Assembly (NCBI GenBank): GCA_002355455.1
Contig: AP017375.1
Span: 2,666,001-2,730,000, forward strand
DNA: 64,000 bases
Source of the DNA: Stanieria sp. NIES-3757
GTDB lineage: Bacteria > Cyanobacteriota > Cyanobacteriia > Cyanobacteriales > Xenococcaceae
Direction of reading: 5' to 3'
This document shows positions 63,866 to 64,000 of the stretch, piece by piece. A program made the translations under genes and the position numbers. Numbering within the stretch: position 1 is the stretch's first letter; the number at the start of each line of letters is the position of its first letter. The notes below the pieces were generated by a model that had not been told where the DNA came from, searched no databases, and saw nothing but the letters and a program-made list of their open reading frames with translations.

Positions 63866-64000
63866 AAGCTGTTAGTTTTCAATCAACAGGACTAGATTAC
63901 ATTAAACAAAAAAAATTATCATCAATTTGGATACTACTTACTCAAACTAATTTAAAACTTAGTAAGTTTAGTTAAACGATAGTATTTGTTTTTAAATATT

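Noticed and set aside
1-64000. CRISPR array, rRNA operon, intact IS, prophage or toxin-antitoxin system
   Set aside because: I looked for regular spaced repeats, rRNA signatures, transposase or integrase motifs and paired small ORFs, and saw none that hold up.

Overview
This is an AT-rich stretch of cyanobacterial chromosome. The HIP1 octamer GCGATCGC recurs throughout. The gene content is diagnostic for the phylum: NdhS, a Slr0204-type DHNA-CoA thioesterase, a DUF3386 protein, the small RNA Yfr1 beside trxA, and a complete olefin synthase (Ols) megasynthase. Ols occurs in only part of the cyanobacteria, including the Pleurocapsa/Stanieria/Xenococcus group, so a pleurocapsalean-type unicellular host is my best guess (inference). 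There are no rRNA genes, no complete tRNA genes, no CRISPR array and no intact transposase in the window.

Layout. 1-12 kb holds a truncated lptC overlapping a LabA-like NYN gene, metG, three alpha/beta hydrolases, a PAS-GGDEF-EAL protein, ilvN, infC, a phylloquinone-pathway thioesterase and an outer-membrane-like protein. 11.5-21.1 kb is a cell-surface block: two secreted proteins with the same C-terminal VPFEFSPS sorting tail, a giant repeat-rich adhesin, and a coiled-coil/TPR membrane protein. 21.4-27.1 kb has ndhS, a hypothetical gene, a transglutaminase-like protein and a Ca2+-type P-ATPase. 27.1-31.5 kb is a GC-rich accessory island: a YqhC-like AraC regulator, a lipoprotein with a cyclophilin-like fold, a secreted hydrolase and two SDR oxidoreductases. 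On its right side lies a decayed copy of the 3' end of the neighbouring glycosyltransferase gene. 31.8-43.3 kb has a polyprenyl-phosphate sugar module (DPM1-GtrA and GT39 proteins) and the 2781-residue Ols. 43.5-52.4 kb is housekeeping: lspA, typA, DUF3386, nfu, gatB, glgC, sufE and a Fur/PerR-type regulator with a candidate operator. 52.8-64 kb has a two-domain lectin-like protein, a collagen-like secreted protein, a GT4 glycosyltransferase, a DUF2079 membrane protein, Yfr1-trxA, a LOG-family protein, an LpxB-related protein and two small unknowns.

The most interesting pattern is a family of short palindromes built around GTAGGGGC...GCCCCTAC. Between genes, especially convergent ones, they look like bidirectional terminators. 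Two related copies sit in frame inside interdomain linkers of Ols, read in different frames. An unrelated palindrome sits in frame just after the signal peptide of the collagen-like protein. This resembles the in-frame palindromic elements of Rickettsia. Other points of interest are Yfr1 with competing stems, the GtrA pseudogene at the island edge, an SDR whose catalytic Lys is Glu, two MITE-like inverted-repeat structures, and a candidate Fur box upstream of the Fur-type gene.
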